Shown: in pieces, positions 48,766-57,619 of the stretch | Layout: every line of letters begins with the position of its first letter | Position numbering within the stretch: the first letter of the stretch is position 1 | DNA from: Tsukamurella sp040611135 | Lineage (GTDB): Bacteria > Actinomycetota > Actinomycetes > Mycobacteriales > Mycobacteriaceae | Assembly (NCBI RefSeq): GCF_040611135.1 | Contig: NZ_JBEXNL010000001.1 | Coordinates: 403,133-467,132 of the forward strand | Direction of reading: 5' to 3' | DNA: 64,000 nucleotides | Notes under the pieces: model-generated | Told to the model about the DNA's origin: nothing | Databases searched by the model: none | The model's input: the letters and a program-made list of their open reading frames with translations, nothing else | Translations under genes and position numbers: made by a program

Positions 48766-50216
48766 CGGTCCGTCTCCTTCGTGGTCGTGCGGTGGCCGGG
48801 CAGGCCGTAGACGAGGTGGCTGAGCAGTAGGTACAGGCCCGCCGCGACGATCACGCCGACCGGCAGCGACAGGTCGATCCCGCCCAGCGCCGTGGCGATG
48901 GGGCCGCGGAACTCGACGGTGTGCGAGGCCAGCAGCGCGAGGCCGGCGGCGGCCAGCACGGAGACCGCGCCCGCGACGTTCACGCCGCCGGTGTACCAGA
49001 AGTCGGATCGGTGCGATTCGTCGCTGAGGGCGACACCGTCGTAGCGACCGCGCCGGATCAGGATGTCGGTGACGTACACGGCCATGATCGGACCGACGAG
49101 CACCACGAGCATCGACAACGCGCTGCTGACGGCGCCGAGGAAGTCGGAGACGAACAGCGCGTAGAGGGTGAGGAGGGCCCCGATGACGCCGGTGGCCGCG
49201 ACCGCGCGCGCCCGGCTGGTGTGCACGCCGACCGACTGCAGCGCGAGTCCCGCGCTGTAGGAGGTCAGGGCGTTGTTGCAGACGGTGCTCACGATCACCG
49301 CGGTGAGGAAGACGGGCACCAGCCAGGAGGGGATGAGCGCGGTGATGCCTCGCTGCGGGTCGGACATGTCGGCGGTGGTCGCCGCGAGCGCTCCGACGGC
49401 CACGAGCACGACGCCCGGGACGGCGCTGCCCAGCGCCGTGGCGGTGGCCACGGACACCGGGCTGGTGTCGGCGGGGAGGTAGCGCGCGAAGTCGGAGCTG
49501 ATCGTGTACGACAGGGGGCTCGCGGCGACGAGCGTGAGGCCACCGAAGACCGCGATCCACAGGTCGAAGCCGTGCAGCGGGGCCGGCTGGGTGAAGTCGA
49601 GGTCGGCGTGGGAGACGACGAAACCCGCGGCGACGGCGAAGACGACCGCCAGGACCAGCGACAGCAGCGGGTAGAGCCGGCTGATCATGCCCTGGCCGAA
49701 GATCGCGACGGTGACGGTCGCGGTGGCGATGACCGCGGTGACACCGAGCTTGACCGGGATGTTCACGGCGAGGCCGAAGTGTTGCAGCAACGTGTATCCG
49801 ACGGCCGCGGCGGCTGCCCAGTTGATCGCGATGTAGCAGACCGAGACGAACCAGCCGTTGACCGCGATCGCGACCCGGTTGCCGCGCACGCCGTACATCG
49901 CGCGGGTGGTCACCTGGCTGGGCGTGCCGGACACCGGCCCGGGGATCGCGACGATGCCGGTCACGACCGCGAACAGGTTGCCGACGACCGACACGGCCAC
50001 CGCCTGCCACAGCTCGAGCCCCATGAGGATGAGCGCGGCGCCGACCACGAACGCGAGGTAGTTGATGTTGGGTGCGCACCAGAGCAGGAACAGGTCGCGC
50101 GCGCGGCCGTGCCGCTCGTCGGCGGGGATGACGTCGATGCCGTGGGCCTCGACGCGGGGCTGGTGGGCCGCCGTCTGCGGCTGAACGGGGTGTCGGGTCG
50201 ACGGGGTCGGCGTCAT
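48762..50216 (-). CDS. NCS1-family permease (cytosine/purine/allantoin type)
   Basis: 484 residues, about 12 helices. RHGRARDLFLLWCAPNINYL is the NCS1 entry motif, and GIVAIPGPVSGTPSQVTTR, FDLWIAVFGG and DFARYLPADTSPVS follow the CodB-like pattern. It imports a nucleobase or related ring with protons or sodium. ATG 50216 has a GGAGG box. It is the first gene of a permease-amidohydrolase operon, divergent from the LacI regulator. Confidence 0.87.
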   Translation of the reverse strand: MTPTPSTRHPVQPQTAAHQPRVEAHGIDVIPADERHGRARDLFLLWCAPNINYLAFVVGAALILMGLELWQAVAVSVVGNLFAVVTGIVAIPGPVSGTPSQVTTRAMYGVRGNRVAIAVNGWFVSVCYIAINWAAAAAVGYTLLQHFGLAVNIPVKLGVTAVIATATVTVAIFGQGMISRLYPLLSLVLAVVFAVAAGFVVSHADLDFTQPAPLHGFDLWIAVFGGLTLVAASPLSYTISSDFARYLPADTSPVSVATATALGSAVPGVVLVAVGALAATTADMSDPQRGITALIPSWLVPVFLTAVIVSTVCNNALTSYSAGLALQSVGVHTSRARAVAATGVIGALLTLYALFVSDFLGAVSSALSMLVVLVGPIMAVYVTDILIRRGRYDGVALSDESHRSDFWYTGGVNVAGAVSVLAAAGLALLASHTVEFRGPIATALGGIDLSLPVGVIVAAGLYLLLSHLVYGLPGHRTTTKETDR

Positions 50217-50285
50217 GGGGCCTCCACGGGGTATCGGTCGCGTCCTCGGGGAGGGATGCGGTGTGGCCTGGATCACGCTAGGGAT

Positions 50286-50299
50286 CCAAAACGATTTGG
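50286..50299. promoter_or_regulatory. LacI-type operator
   Basis: CCAAAACGATTTGG, a 14-bp dyad with the central CG typical of LacI-family sites (12 of 14 positions symmetrical), between the permease and the LacI gene. TAGCGT at 50331-50336 is the -10 for the LacI gene, 7 nt before its ATG. Confidence 0.6.
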
Positions 50300-50343
50300 G
50301 CAATTGTCGAACATCGCGGCTCGCCGCGGTTAGCGTGGACGCG

Positions 50344-51381
50344 ATGAGCAAGCGGCCCAGGATCGCCGATGTCGCGCGCCGCGCAGGCGTGTCCGTGACG
50401 ACGGTCTCGCACACTTTCAGTGGCAACGGCGTCGTCGCCGCGGACACGCGCGAGCGGGTCCGGGCCGCCGCGCATGAGCTCGGCTACCGGCCCGACGTGC
50501 TGGCCCAGGGGCTGCGTCGCAGCCGCTTGAGCGTGATCGCCCTGGTTGCGCGTCCGCTCGACCGCATCGCGCCGGATCAACTGCACGGCGTCGACTACTT
50601 CCTCCGGCTCGCCGGCGCGGCAGCGATGGCAGCGCTCGACGCGGGCTACTGCCTCATGCTCGTCGGCGACCCGGCGCGGGACGACGCGCCGTCCGCCGCG
50701 CTCGCCGCCGAGGGGATCCTGCTCACCGAGCCGACCCTCGACGACCCGCTGATCGACCTGTGCGAGCGGATCGGGACGCCGTGCGTCACCGTCGGGCTGG
50801 CGCCGCGCGCGGACGGGACGTGGGACGACGGTGCGCCGGGGCACGTCGGGATCGAGACCGAGCGGATCACCGCCGACGTCCTCGAGCACCTGGCCGCCGC
50901 CGGCGGCCGCGCCATCGCCTTCCTCGCCGCCGACGAGCGGGACGAGTGGTCGCTGCGGTCCGTGGAGGTCTATCGCCGCTGGTGCGCCGCCCGCGCGATG
51001 CCCGCGCGGGTGCTGTTGCACGCCGACGCGATCGGCGCCGAGGCGGGGCGGGATGCTGTGGACCGGTGGTTCCCGGCCGGTGCCGTTCCCGGGTCCGACG
51101 GTGCGCCCGACGCACTGTTCTGCCTCGCCGCGGCGCCCGCGGTGGGGGCGATGGAGCGGCTGCGCGAGCTCGGCCACGCGATCCCGGGCGCGGTGCGGAT
51201 CGCGGCGGGCTCCGACGCGGAGGAGGCGCGCGCAGCGGACCTCACCGCCGTCGACCTGCAGCCCGAGGAACTCGCCCGGCGCGCGGTGACCGCACTCGTG
51301 GGGCGGCTGCGCGGCACCGATCCGCCCGCTCTCCCGGTCGGCGTCGGCCGGCTGGTGGTCCGCGGTTCGACGGCCTGCTGA
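50344..51381 (+). CDS. LacI-family transcriptional regulator
   Basis: 345 residues. The helix-turn-helix IADVARRAGVSVTTVSHTFSG is at residues 7-27 and the hinge VLAQGLRRSRL at about 50-60; a periplasmic-binding-protein-like effector domain follows. The effector part is a little unusual because the second half contains few of the common D-N-x-x-G motifs, so the ligand is unclear. It should repress the permease-amidohydrolase operon from the operator at 50286-50299. Confidence 0.88.
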   Translation: MSKRPRIADVARRAGVSVTTVSHTFSGNGVVAADTRERVRAAAHELGYRPDVLAQGLRRSRLSVIALVARPLDRIAPDQLHGVDYFLRLAGAAAMAALDAGYCLMLVGDPARDDAPSAALAAEGILLTEPTLDDPLIDLCERIGTPCVTVGLAPRADGTWDDGAPGHVGIETERITADVLEHLAAAGGRAIAFLAADERDEWSLRSVEVYRRWCAARAMPARVLLHADAIGAEAGRDAVDRWFPAGAVPGSDGAPDALFCLAAAPAVGAMERLRELGHAIPGAVRIAAGSDAEEARAADLTAVDLQPEELARRAVTALVGRLRGTDPPALPVGVGRLVVRGSTAC

Positions 51382-51405
51382 GCGAGGGCCGCCGAGCGGC
51401 GGGGG

Positions 51406-51786
51406 CTACAGGCGCAGGACGGGGAGGTACCGGGCGATCTCGCCCGCACGGGAGCCGCTGGCCGTCAGGTCGGCGGCCTCCATCGCCTCGTCGACGGTGA
51501 CCAGGCCCGTCGCCAGCCGAAGCCACACGCGCGGTGCGCACTCCACGACGTTCGGCGGCGTGCCGCGGGTGTGCCGCGGACCGTCGACGCACTGGACGGC
51601 GACGAAGGGCGGCACCCGCACCTCCACCGACCCGCCGGGGGCGTCCTGGGCCAGCGTGCGGGCGGTCGACCGGACCGCCTCGGCGACGGTGCGCCGGGGC
51701 GGATCGGGCACCTCGTCGTCGGTCAGCCATTCCCGCACGGCGAGCACCGCGGCGCGCATCTGCGCGGGGTCGATCGTCTTCGCCAT
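51406..51786 (-). CDS. Sterol carrier protein (SCP2)-like small protein
   Basis: 126 residues, corresponding by position to Rv0807, annotated as a sterol-carrier family protein. Visible core: GGSVEVRVPPFVAVQC, RHTRGTPPNVVECAPRVWLRLATG, and VDEAMEAADLTASGS, the order seen in SCP2-like single-domain proteins. It has no signal peptide. ATG 51786 follows AAGGA by 7 nt; an overlapping GTG at 51789 is possible. It is divergent from purF, whose operator region they share. Confidence 0.7.
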   Translation of the reverse strand: MAKTIDPAQMRAAVLAVREWLTDDEVPDPPRRTVAEAVRSTARTLAQDAPGGSVEVRVPPFVAVQCVDGPRHTRGTPPNVVECAPRVWLRLATGLVTVDEAMEAADLTASGSRAGEIARYLPVLRL

Positions 51787-51815
51787 CACACCGTCCTTCC
51801 GGAAGAAACCTACTC

Positions 51816-51851
51816 ACCGATTCGTTCCAATTACCGAATCGGTCCTACAAT
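51816..51851 (+). promoter_or_regulatory. purF promoter with a 9-bp inverted repeat
   Basis: ACCGATTCG (51816-51824) and CGAATCGGT (51835-51843) form a perfect inverted repeat with a 10-nt spacer. It overlaps the expected -35 position, and the -10 TACAAT (51846-51851) follows. A repressor here could block purF and the divergent SCP2-like gene. Confidence 0.6.
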
Positions 51852-51889
51852 CGAATGAGGCCCGCCCCCAGCCAGCCCCAGGAGTAGCC

Positions 51890-53455
51890 GTGCAGCAGCT
51901 TCCGCTCACCGTCGTCGATTCCACCACCGGTCCCCTCGATGACGGGCAGGAGCGCGAGCCCCGGGAGGAGTGCGGCGTCTTCGGCGTCTGGGCCACCGGT
52001 GAGGACGTGGCGAAGCTCTCGTACTACGGCCTCTACGCCCTGCAGCACCGTGGCCAGGAGGCCGCGGGCATCGCGGTCGGCGACGGTCAGCAGGTGCTCG
52101 TGTTCAAGGACCTGGGGCTCGTGAGCCAGGTGTTCGACGAGCAGACGCTGAGCTCGATGCCCGGTCACGTGGCGATCGGCCACTGCCGCTACTCGACCAC
52201 CGGCTCCACCACCTGGGAGAACAGCCAGCCGATCTTCCGCACCACCAGCGCCGGCAACGGCGTGGCGCTCGGGCACAACGGCAACCTGGTCAACACCGCC
52301 GAGCTGGCGACGCGGGCCGCCGAGCTGGGCGTGGTCGGCGGCCGGAACGCTGCGACCTCCGACTCGGACATCCTGACGGCGCTGCTGGCCCACGCCGCGG
52401 CCGACCGCACGCTGGAGCAGGCGGCGATGGAGCTGTTGCCCACGGTGCAGGGTGCCTTCTGCCTGACCTTCATGGACGAGCACACGCTGTACGCGGCGCG
52501 CGACCCGCACGGCGTCCGCCCGCTGTCCCTCGGCCGGCTCGACCGCGGCTGGGTCGTGGCCTCCGAGACCGCCGCGTTCGACATCGTCGGCGCGTCCTTC
52601 GTGCGCGACATCGAGCCGGGCGAGCTGCTCGCCATCGACGAGGACGGCGTGCGGTCCACCCGCTTCGCCCAGCCGACGCCCAAGACCTGCATCTTCGAGT
52701 ACGTCTACCTGGCCCGCCCCGACTCGGTGATCCAGGGCCGGTCGGTGCACTCGACCCGCGTCGACATCGGCCGCCGTCTGGCCCGGGAGCACCCCGCCAA
52801 CGGCGACCTGGTGATCCCCGTGCCCGAGTCCGGCACCCCGGCCGCCGTCGGCTACGCGCAGGAGTCCGGCATCCCCTACGGCCAGGGTCTGATGAAGAAC
52901 GCCTACGTGGGCCGCACCTTCATCCAGCCCAGCCAGACCATCCGCCAGCTGGGCATCCGGCTCAAGCTCAATCCGCTCAAGGAAGTGATCCGCGGCAAGC
53001 GGCTCGTCGTCGTCGACGACTCGATCGTGCGCGGCAACACCCAGCGCGCGCTGATCCGCATGCTCCGCGAGGCGGGCGCCGCCGAGATCCACGTGCGCAT
53101 CGCGTCGTCGCCGGTCAAATGGCCGTGCTTTTACGGCATCGACTTCGCCTCCCCGGCGGAGCTCATCGCCAACGGTGGCGGCGCCGACTCCTTCGAGGCC
53201 ATGGTCGAGTCCGTGCGGGCCGCGATCGGCGCCGACTCGCTGGGCTACATCTCCTTGGACGAGATGACCGCGGCGACGGAGCACGAGGGCGAGTCCATGT
53301 GCCGTGCCTGCTTCGACGGGGTCTACCCGATCCCGCTGCCCGAGTCCACGTCGATGGGCAAGGCCGTACTGGAGAACATGCTCAAGGCGGGCGCCGCCGA
53401 GGGCGACCCGCTGCAGGCCGACAACGACAACGCGTCGGCTCTCCGGCGTCCCTGA
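51890..53455 (+). CDS. purF: Amidophosphoribosyltransferase
   Basis: 521 residues; first committed step of purine synthesis, PRPP + glutamine to 5-phosphoribosylamine. A propeptide of about 27 residues ends before the catalytic Cys in REECGVFG, as in the Bacillus-type self-processing enzyme. The PRPP loop VVVDDSIVRGNT is intact, and the 4Fe-4S cysteines in TPKTCIF, KWPCFYG and the late CRACF pair point to an iron-sulfur, oxygen-sensitive form. GTG 51890 has GGAG 6 nt upstream. purM follows after 60 bp with its own -10. Confidence 0.95.
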   Translation: MQQLPLTVVDSTTGPLDDGQEREPREECGVFGVWATGEDVAKLSYYGLYALQHRGQEAAGIAVGDGQQVLVFKDLGLVSQVFDEQTLSSMPGHVAIGHCRYSTTGSTTWENSQPIFRTTSAGNGVALGHNGNLVNTAELATRAAELGVVGGRNAATSDSDILTALLAHAAADRTLEQAAMELLPTVQGAFCLTFMDEHTLYAARDPHGVRPLSLGRLDRGWVVASETAAFDIVGASFVRDIEPGELLAIDEDGVRSTRFAQPTPKTCIFEYVYLARPDSVIQGRSVHSTRVDIGRRLAREHPANGDLVIPVPESGTPAAVGYAQESGIPYGQGLMKNAYVGRTFIQPSQTIRQLGIRLKLNPLKEVIRGKRLVVVDDSIVRGNTQRALIRMLREAGAAEIHVRIASSPVKWPCFYGIDFASPAELIANGGGADSFEAMVESVRAAIGADSLGYISLDEMTAATEHEGESMCRACFDGVYPIPLPESTSMGKAVLENMLKAGAAEGDPLQADNDNASALRRP

Positions 53456-53501
53456 CGGGCTGCTGCGCAGTCCGGCGGGGGCTGCGACGGCTCCGGTCCG
53501 G

Positions 53502-53507
53502 TAGCCT
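53502..53507 (+). promoter_or_regulatory. -10 box of purM (TAGCCT)
   Basis: TAGCCT is 8 nt before the purM GTG, in the 60-bp gap after purF. Confidence 0.45.
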
Positions 53508-53515
53508 ATGCATCC

Positions 53516-54592
53516 GTGACGGATTCCAACACCCAGCCGCCGCAGGGCGCCTCGTACGCCGCAGCAGGAGTCGACATCGAGGCCGGTGACCGGGCCGTCG
53601 AACTCTTCAAGCCGCACGCCAAGCGCGCCACGCGGCCCGAGGTCCTGGGCGGCCTGGGCGGCTTCGCCGGCCTGTTCGCCCTCAAGAAGTACCGGGAGCC
53701 GGTCCTCGCGGCCTCGACCGACGGCGTCGGCACCAAGATCGCCGTGGCCCAGGCGATGGGCAAGCACGACACCGTGGGTATCGACCTGGTCGCGATGGTC
53801 GTCGACGACCTCGTCGTGACCGGCGCGGAGCCGCTCTTCCTGCAGGACTACATCGCCGTGGGCAAGGTCGTCCCGGAGACGGTCGCCGAGCTCGTCGGTG
53901 GCATCGCCGAGGGCTGCGTCCGCGCCGGCTGCGCCCTCCTGGGCGGCGAGACCGCCGAGCACCCCGGCCTCATGGCCGAGGGGGAGTACGACCTGTCCGC
54001 GACCGGCGTCGGCGTCGTCGAGGCCGACGAGGTCCTGGGGCCGGACAATGTCCGCGCAGGCGACGTCGTGATCGCGATGAAGAGCTCGGGTCTGCACAGC
54101 AACGGCTACAGCCTGGCCCGCAAGGTGCTGCTGGACTGGGGCCACATGGACCTCGGCGGCTACGTCGAGGAGTTCGGCCGCACGCTCGGCGAGGAACTGC
54201 TCGAGCCCACCGCCATCTACGCCCTGGACTGCCTGCGTCTCGCCCAGGAGACCCAGGTGCGCACCTTCTGCCACGTGACCGGCGGCGGCCTCGAGGCCAA
54301 CCTGGGGCGCGTGATCCCGGAGGGCCTCGTCGCCGAGCTGGACCGCAACACGTGGAGCCCGTCGGCCGTGTTCGCCCTCATCGCCCAGCGCGGCCGGGTG
54401 GAGCAGGCCGAGATGGAGAAGACCTTCAACATGGGCGTCGGCATGGTCGCGATCGTGGCGCCCGAGGACGTCGACCGCGCCCTGGCCGTGCTCACGGCAC
54501 GGCACATCGACAGCTGGGTGCTCGGCACGATCAAGAAGTCCGACGGTGCCGGGGAGCGGGCCGTGCTGAGCGGTTCTCACCCGAAGTTCTAG
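53516..54592 (+). CDS. purM: Phosphoribosylformylglycinamidine cyclo-ligase
   Basis: 358 residues; ATP-dependent closing of FGAM to AIR. The signature AASTDGVGTKIAVA (ATP-binding), the DLVAMVVDDLVVTGAEPLF strand, GLHSNGYSLARKV and CHVTGGGLEANLGR are intact. Length is standard. GTG 53516 is preferred from the -10 spacing. A strong terminator follows directly. Confidence 0.96.
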   Translation: MTDSNTQPPQGASYAAAGVDIEAGDRAVELFKPHAKRATRPEVLGGLGGFAGLFALKKYREPVLAASTDGVGTKIAVAQAMGKHDTVGIDLVAMVVDDLVVTGAEPLFLQDYIAVGKVVPETVAELVGGIAEGCVRAGCALLGGETAEHPGLMAEGEYDLSATGVGVVEADEVLGPDNVRAGDVVIAMKSSGLHSNGYSLARKVLLDWGHMDLGGYVEEFGRTLGEELLEPTAIYALDCLRLAQETQVRTFCHVTGGGLEANLGRVIPEGLVAELDRNTWSPSAVFALIAQRGRVEQAEMEKTFNMGVGMVAIVAPEDVDRALAVLTARHIDSWVLGTIKKSDGAGERAVLSGSHPKF

Positions 54593-54603
54593 ACCCAACG
54601 CCA

Positions 54604-54634
54604 TAGGCACCGTGACCCGTGGTCACGGTGCCTA
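54604..54634. terminator. Terminator of the purF-purM unit
   Basis: Perfect 14-bp stem TAGGCACCGTGACC / GGTCACGGTGCCTA with a 3-nt loop, 12 nt after the purM stop and before the convergent DUF3073 gene. Confidence 0.85.
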
Positions 54635-54668
54635 GAGGCGGGGGTGCGAGCTGGAGGTGCGGCGCGCG

Positions 54669-54869
54669 TCAGGCGCGGCGCCACTCGTCCTCACGGTAAG
54701 GATCGCCCGCGACGTCGCTCCACTCGGGGTGCGAGGCGATCACATCGGCCTCCTCGTTCTCACCCGACGCCAGCTCGTCCTGCAGCCTTTTCAGGTCAGT
54801 GCTGGGCGAGCTGTACTTGAGTTCGCGTGCAACCTTGGTCTGCTTCGCCTTTGCCCGGCCGCGGCCCAT
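54669..54869 (-). CDS. DUF3073 small protein
   Basis: 66 residues, highly charged. MGRGRAKAKQTKVARELKYS, the acidic centre GENEEADVI and the C-terminal DPYREDEWRRA are the DUF3073 signature (Rv0810c). Conserved and always next to purM in this order of bacteria; function unknown. No signal peptide or helix. The 135-bp gap upstream holds an imperfect hairpin (about 54890-54937) in the presumed 5' leader. Confidence 0.88.
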   Translation of the reverse strand: MGRGRAKAKQTKVARELKYSSPSTDLKRLQDELASGENEEADVIASHPEWSDVAGDPYREDEWRRA

Positions 54870-55004
54870 GGGGGACCCCCTTGCGCAATGAAGGGGCGGC
54901 CAGCTACCGGATTGCCCGGCGGGTGGCGGCCCCTTTCTCCGTCTAGTAATTCTTCCTGGTGCCCAGTTTAGCGTGCTCGTGCCGATGGTGCTGCCGCCTG
55001 GGTG

Positions 55005-55601
55005 TCAGTCGGCGCGTTGGAGGGCCCGCGCGGCGTCCCGTTCGACCTTAGGGGGCAGGTCACCGGCCTTGAGAAGCTCGCGCAACCGGTCGGGCCGCGT
55101 CCCGGCGAAGAGGTCGCGGATCGTCGCACCGTGCTCCGGGACGTGCACGAGGGTGACCGGATCTCCGGCGGCGACGGGGCCTGGCGTCAGGACGCGGAAG
55201 TAGGCGCCGCAGTCGCCGCGCGCGGTGAACCGCTTGACCCAGCCGTCCTCGCCGGACCACAGCGCGAAGGTTCGGCACGGGGTGCGGGGGATGGTCACCT
55301 CGAGTTCGAGCACGTCGCCGACGCGCACCCGCGTGCCGACCACGAGGTCGGTGGTGTCACCGTCGATCCGCAGGTTCTCGCCGAACCAGCCGGGCGGGAG
55401 CCCGCGGCCCAGCTCCTGCGCCCAACGTCGCGCCTCGTGGTCCGTAGCCGGTCCGAGGGGCCCGATCTCGACGGGGCCGTCGGCGGGCCGCTTGTCGATC
55501 GCGGTCCGCTGCTCCGGCTTCCGCGGGTCGAGCCGCAGCTCCGCATCGACGACGCAGACCGCGAGGACCCGGGAGGGTGGCCCGGACTCGGGTGCCGTCA
55601 C
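55005..55601 (-). CDS. MOSC-domain protein (YiiM-like)
   Basis: 198 residues. DHEARRWAQELGRGLPPGWFGENL and the Cys in TIPRTPCRTFALW are the YiiM/MOSC pattern; the conserved cysteine is thought to carry sulfur from the molybdenum cofactor. GTG 55601 overlaps the YgfZ stop (GTGA), so the two are coupled. The C-terminal helical part (LFAGTRPDRLRELLKAG) is complete. Reductase partners are not nearby. Confidence 0.82.
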   Translation of the reverse strand: MTAPESGPPSRVLAVCVVDAELRLDPRKPEQRTAIDKRPADGPVEIGPLGPATDHEARRWAQELGRGLPPGWFGENLRIDGDTTDLVVGTRVRVGDVLELEVTIPRTPCRTFALWSGEDGWVKRFTARGDCGAYFRVLTPGPVAAGDPVTLVHVPEHGATIRDLFAGTRPDRLRELLKAGDLPPKVERDAARALQRAD

Positions 55602-56647
55602 CGGCCGCGCAGCCGGTCGACGGCGGACCGTCCGGCCTGTTCGCCGGCGTCCGCGGACGGGGTGACCTCCGTGTCGATCGCCGCGGCGGCGCCGCCGGCC
55701 TCGAGCTTCGCATCGTCGGGGATCGAGCGTTTGATCAGCGCGAGGGCGATGGGGCCGTAGTCGGCGTGCTCGACGACGGTGCCGAGCCGCCCGACGGTGC
55801 GCCCGTCCAGGGTGACGGGGTCGCCCGTCGCGGGCCGGGCGTCGGCGGAGCCGTCGAGGTGCAGCAGCACGAGGCGGCGCGGGGGCCGGCCTAGGTTGTG
55901 CACGCGCGCGACGGTCTCCTGCCCGCGGTAGCAGCCCTTGTCGAGGTGCACGGCGGTGGCGATCCAGTCCGTCTCGTGCGGGATGGTCTTGACGTCGGTG
56001 TCGAGGCCCTGCCGGGCGTGCGCGGCGGCGACCCGTCGGGCCTCGTAGGCCCACGTGCCCGCCGGGCGCGCCCCGGCGCCGACGAGCGCGCCGAAGGTCG
56101 CGCCGAGCTCCGCGCGCGGGACGATGAGGTTCACCTCGCCGGGCTCGGCGCGGCGGACACCGTCGACCTGCGCGGCGACGGCCCCGGCGTCCGGGCCGAT
56201 CACGGTGAGCACGGCGAGGTCGGGCCGCGCCTGCACCTGTACGTCGGAGCGGAACACCATGCGCTGCAGGTAGGTCGCGAGGTCCGGGCTGAGCGGTGCC
56301 TCCGCGGGGGCGAGCGCCGCCGGCTCGGTGTCGAGGTAGGTCGTGCCGTCGACGTCGATGAGGTGGAAGTGGTCCAGCACGCGGCCGCTGCCGTCCAGGT
56401 TGAGGTCCTGCGTCGCGGTGCGGTCGGGCAGGTGCGTGAGGTGCTGGCTGGTGATGGAGTGCAGCCAGCTCAGCCGCTCGGTGCCGGTCAGTGTGATCAC
56501 GCGGCGATGCGAGCGATCGATCACCGCCGCGCCACGCTCCGCGGCCCGCTGCTCACCGAACGGATCACCGAAATGCCAGGTCACACCGGCATCGGGAGCG
56601 TCATCGGGATTCATGATGCCGGACGCGGAATGAACGTCGATCGCCAC
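55598..56647 (-). CDS. ygfZ: YgfZ/GcvT-domain protein (iron-sulfur protein maturation)
   Basis: 349 residues. The C-terminal KGCYRGQETVARVHNLGRPP is the strictly conserved YgfZ motif with its cysteine; the GcvT-like folate-binding fold covers about residues 30-290. YgfZ helps build or repair Fe-S enzymes, in keeping with an Fe-S PurF close by. Start GTG 56647 places TAGGCT (56659-56654) 6 nt upstream; ATG 56614 is the alternative. It corresponds to Rv0811c and is divergent from pabC. Confidence 0.88.
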   Translation of the reverse strand: MAIDVHSASGIMNPDDAPDAGVTWHFGDPFGEQRAAERGAAVIDRSHRRVITLTGTERLSWLHSITSQHLTHLPDRTATQDLNLDGSGRVLDHFHLIDVDGTTYLDTEPAALAPAEAPLSPDLATYLQRMVFRSDVQVQARPDLAVLTVIGPDAGAVAAQVDGVRRAEPGEVNLIVPRAELGATFGALVGAGARPAGTWAYEARRVAAAHARQGLDTDVKTIPHETDWIATAVHLDKGCYRGQETVARVHNLGRPPRRLVLLHLDGSADARPATGDPVTLDGRTVGRLGTVVEHADYGPIALALIKRSIPDDAKLEAGGAAAAIDTEVTPSADAGEQAGRSAVDRLRGR

Positions 56648-56694
56648 CACCCCAGCCTACGCGTGGTGCCCGCGCGGGGCTCCGGGGCGTCGAA

Positions 56695-56700
56695 TAGTGT
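56695..56700 (+). promoter_or_regulatory. -10 box of pabC (TAGTGT)
   Basis: TAGTGT is 7 nt before ATG 56708. On the other strand TAGGCT (56659-56654) serves ygfZ; both give leaderless spacing. Confidence 0.5.
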
Positions 56701-56707
56701 TGCCGCC

Positions 56708-57571
56708 ATGGCATCCGTGGTGGTCACTCTGGACGGTTCCGTGCGCGCTGCCGATTCGCCGCTGCTGTACGCCGACGATCTCGGGGCGGTCCGGGGCGAC
56801 GGGTGTTTCGAGACCGTGCTCGTGCGCGACGGTGCGCCGCTCAAGGGTCGTGCGCACCTCGACCGCCTGGCCCGCTCGGCCGCCGCGCTCGGGCTCCCCG
56901 CGATCAACGACGGTGCCTGGTGGGCGGCCATGCAGCGCGCCGCCATGCTCTACGGCGAGGACTCCGGCGGCGCGGAGGGCGCGTTGCGCCTCGTCTACAC
57001 GCGGGGCCGGGAGTCCGCGCCGGGCACGCCGACCGCCTACGTGTCGGTGTCGCCGCTGCCCGAGCGGGCCGTGCGGGCCCGTACGGAGGGCGTCTCCGCG
57101 ATCACGCTCAACCGGGGCTATTCGACGGTGCTGGGCACGGACGCGCCGTGGCTGCTGCTGGGCGCGAAGACCCTGTCCTACGCGGTGAACATGGCCGCCG
57201 CGCGCTACGCCGCCCAGCAGGGCGCCGACGACGTGATCTTCACCTCCAGCGAGGGCCGGGTGCTCGAGGCGCCGCGGGCCACCGTCGTGATCGCGCGCGG
57301 ACGCACACTCGTGACGCCGCCCGAGGAGCAGGGGATCCTGCCGGGAACCACCGTGCGGGCGCTCTTCGACGCCGCGGAGGACAAAGGAGTCGCCACCGCG
57401 ATCGAGCCGCTGTTCCCGGCGGACCTGGTGATGAACGACGGGGTGTGGCTGGTCTCGTCGATCACGCTGTGCGCCCGCGTGCACACCCTGGACGGGCGGA
57501 CGCTGCCGGACGCGCCGATGGACGAGACGGTGCGCTCCCTCATCGACGCGGGGATCCACAACACGCCGTAG
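56708..57571 (+). CDS. pabC: Aminodeoxychorismate lyase / class IV aminotransferase
   Basis: 287-residue PLP enzyme (Rv0812 counterpart). GDGCFETVLVRDG, LDRLARSAAALG, the Schiff-base Lys in LGAKTLSYAVN, and DDVIFTSSEGRVLEAPRATVV followed by ILPGTTVRALF are intact. It most likely makes 4-aminobenzoate for folate, which links to the purine genes because purine formyl groups come from folate. A branched-chain or D-amino acid aminotransferase role is less likely. Confidence 0.85.
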   Translation: MASVVVTLDGSVRAADSPLLYADDLGAVRGDGCFETVLVRDGAPLKGRAHLDRLARSAAALGLPAINDGAWWAAMQRAAMLYGEDSGGAEGALRLVYTRGRESAPGTPTAYVSVSPLPERAVRARTEGVSAITLNRGYSTVLGTDAPWLLLGAKTLSYAVNMAAARYAAQQGADDVIFTSSEGRVLEAPRATVVIARGRTLVTPPEEQGILPGTTVRALFDAAEDKGVATAIEPLFPADLVMNDGVWLVSSITLCARVHTLDGRTLPDAPMDETVRSLIDAGIHNTP

Positions 57572-57619
57572 GCGTTCCGGACAATCCCGGCACCGGTGGT
57601 GCGGACGGCCCGACGGGAT

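Noticed and set aside
54890..54937. Hairpin before DUF3073 as a riboswitch
   Set aside because: Stem is short and interrupted, with no recognisable aptamer core; at most a leader structure.
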